From assembly GCA_028285525.1 (NCBI GenBank), contig JANQOZ010000026.1:180974-244973 (forward strand): DNA of 64,000 bases, given 5' to 3'. The notes below the pieces were generated by a model. It searched no databases. It was not told where the DNA came from and worked only from the letters and a program-made list of their open reading frames with translations. Below, one piece after another: positions 63,530 to 64,000 of this stretch; position 1 is the first letter of the stretch, and each line of letters begins with the position of its first letter. Made by a program: the position numbers and the translations under genes. The stretch is from Lysobacterales bacterium (GTDB taxonomy: Bacteria; Pseudomonadota; Gammaproteobacteria; Xanthomonadales; SZUA-38).

Positions 63530-63795
63530 CATTGGATCGCTGGGGGTAATAAAAGCGCCAAAGAGTAAAGGGGGTTCGCTTTCAGGCGGCATACAGGAAA
63601 ACTCCTTAGGAGAGGTAACCTGGACCCCGTTTTGGAGACCCTATTGCACTGTGAGCAATTCCATCAGTCCACGCTGACACAAACAACGATCGTCGTGACC
63701 GTTGCCGAGCCGATGGCAGCCGTGCTTCGAAAATCGCAGGTAGCCGACGCCGGTTGGCTTGGAGAAACCAGTGGGCCGCAACCCGTTCGCTCCAA
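63530..63795. other. Intergenic region
   Basis: Only short frames. A 70-codon frame (63632-63844) runs into the two direct repeats and has no ribosome-binding site. No gene supported. Confidence 0.5.
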
Positions 63796-63842
63796 AAGTG
63801 TTACCTATGTGCTCGGAATAAAGTGTTACCGATGTGCCCGGT
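63796..63842 (+). repeat. Pair of 22-bp direct repeats, possible IS relic
   Basis: Copies at 63796-63817 and 63821-63842 (AAGTGTTACC-[T/G]ATGTGC...CGG), three mismatches, starts 25 bp apart. They resemble the terminal sequence of transposons of the IS481 type as I recall it, but no transposase is present. They lie 17 bp from the tRNA fragment. Confidence 0.5.
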
Positions 63843-63858
63843 AAGCACCTGATTAAGA

Positions 63859-63903
63859 TGGTGGCTATGGGTGGACTTGAACCACCGACCCCCGCATTAT
63901 GTG
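63859..63903 (-). other. 3' half of a tRNA-Met gene, probable attachment site
   Basis: On the minus strand the sequence reads from anticodon CAT and AA through variable region GGGTC, a perfect T-arm (GGTGG-TTCAAGT-CCACC), acceptor strand CATAGCC and ACCA. This matches the 3' half of tRNA-Met(CAU). The 5' half is not tRNA-like: position 33 is not T and the anticodon stem has no partner. Such 3' halves are left at the far end of elements that integrate into tRNA genes; the element would extend to the right of 63903. Confidence 0.75.
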
Positions 63904-64000
63904 AGTTAGTCGCGACTTGATCTGACAGCTAGCTTGAAGAAAGCGAGGGTTATCGGTTTTGATGGAAGTGCGAATTTTCATCAAAAACCATAGGAGATAA

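Noticed and set aside
63632..63844. 70-codon frame
   Set aside because: No ribosome-binding site; its end is made of the two direct repeats.

Overview
The window looks like chromosome from a GC-rich, probably aquatic or soil gammaproteobacterium. Lysobacterales/Xanthomonadales-like lineages (e.g. Wenzhouxiangella relatives) fit best. The reasons are the style of the exported beta-propeller and beta-helix proteins, CadC-like and TPR signalling proteins, ECF sigma/Ser-Thr kinase pairs and a recurring C-terminal F-x-[DNS]-[GS]-F-[ED] motif. No rRNA, CRISPR array, phage or complete transposon was found. The lineage is inference; no marker gene is present.

Layout. 1-4.8 kb: end of a TPR/TonB-C-like protein, a zinc-ribbon membrane protein, a divergent GT2/GT-C glycosyltransferase pair, and a small secreted protein. 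5-11.7 kb: a TIR-alpha/beta hydrolase fusion, a giant NHL-propeller/C13-peptidase exoprotein, and a metallophosphoesterase. 12-25.3 kb: an ankyrin/PQQ-propeller plus exported TPR-CHAT protease pair, a membrane protein, a periplasmic cyclophilin, a TPR hybrid histidine kinase, a lipoprotein hydrolase, an exported protein of a local paralogue family, and a TPR signalling protein. 25.6-36.1 kb: an AsmA-like membrane protein, an exoprotein, and a lipid-esterase cluster (a patatin split by membrane helices, a lipoprotein/membrane pair, and an SGNH hydrolase). 36.2-47 kb: an FG-GAP exoprotein, a coupled small ORF plus hypothetical protein, an outer-membrane barrel next to a BlaI/M56 regulator pair with visible operators, a propeller exoprotein, and an ECF sigma/Ser-Thr kinase-TPR pair. 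47.2-63.5 kb: beta-helix and propeller exoproteins, the second paralogue of the local family, and a CadC-like regulator upstream of two large propeller genes. 63.8-63.9 kb: the 3' half of a tRNA-Met gene, a likely island boundary.

Two threads run through the window. (i) Eight exported, beta-rich proteins of unrelated fold end in the same short motif (consensus hF-x-[DNS]-[GS]-F-[ED], 2-14 residues from the C-terminus) with no transmembrane helix or basic tail. This suggests an unrecognised C-terminal sorting, anchoring or secretion tag. (ii) A dispersed repeat family (core GGGGTCAGAGTAAAG and the relative GGGTCAGGACCAAGTGCC) sits between genes. It forms long perfect hairpins, supplies the stop codons of two genes, and brackets a two-gene stretch at 47.3-50.2 kb.

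Start sites were moved downstream from the longest reading frame where a ribosome-binding site or signal peptide supports it. All domain names come from recognising motifs by eye, without a database search.
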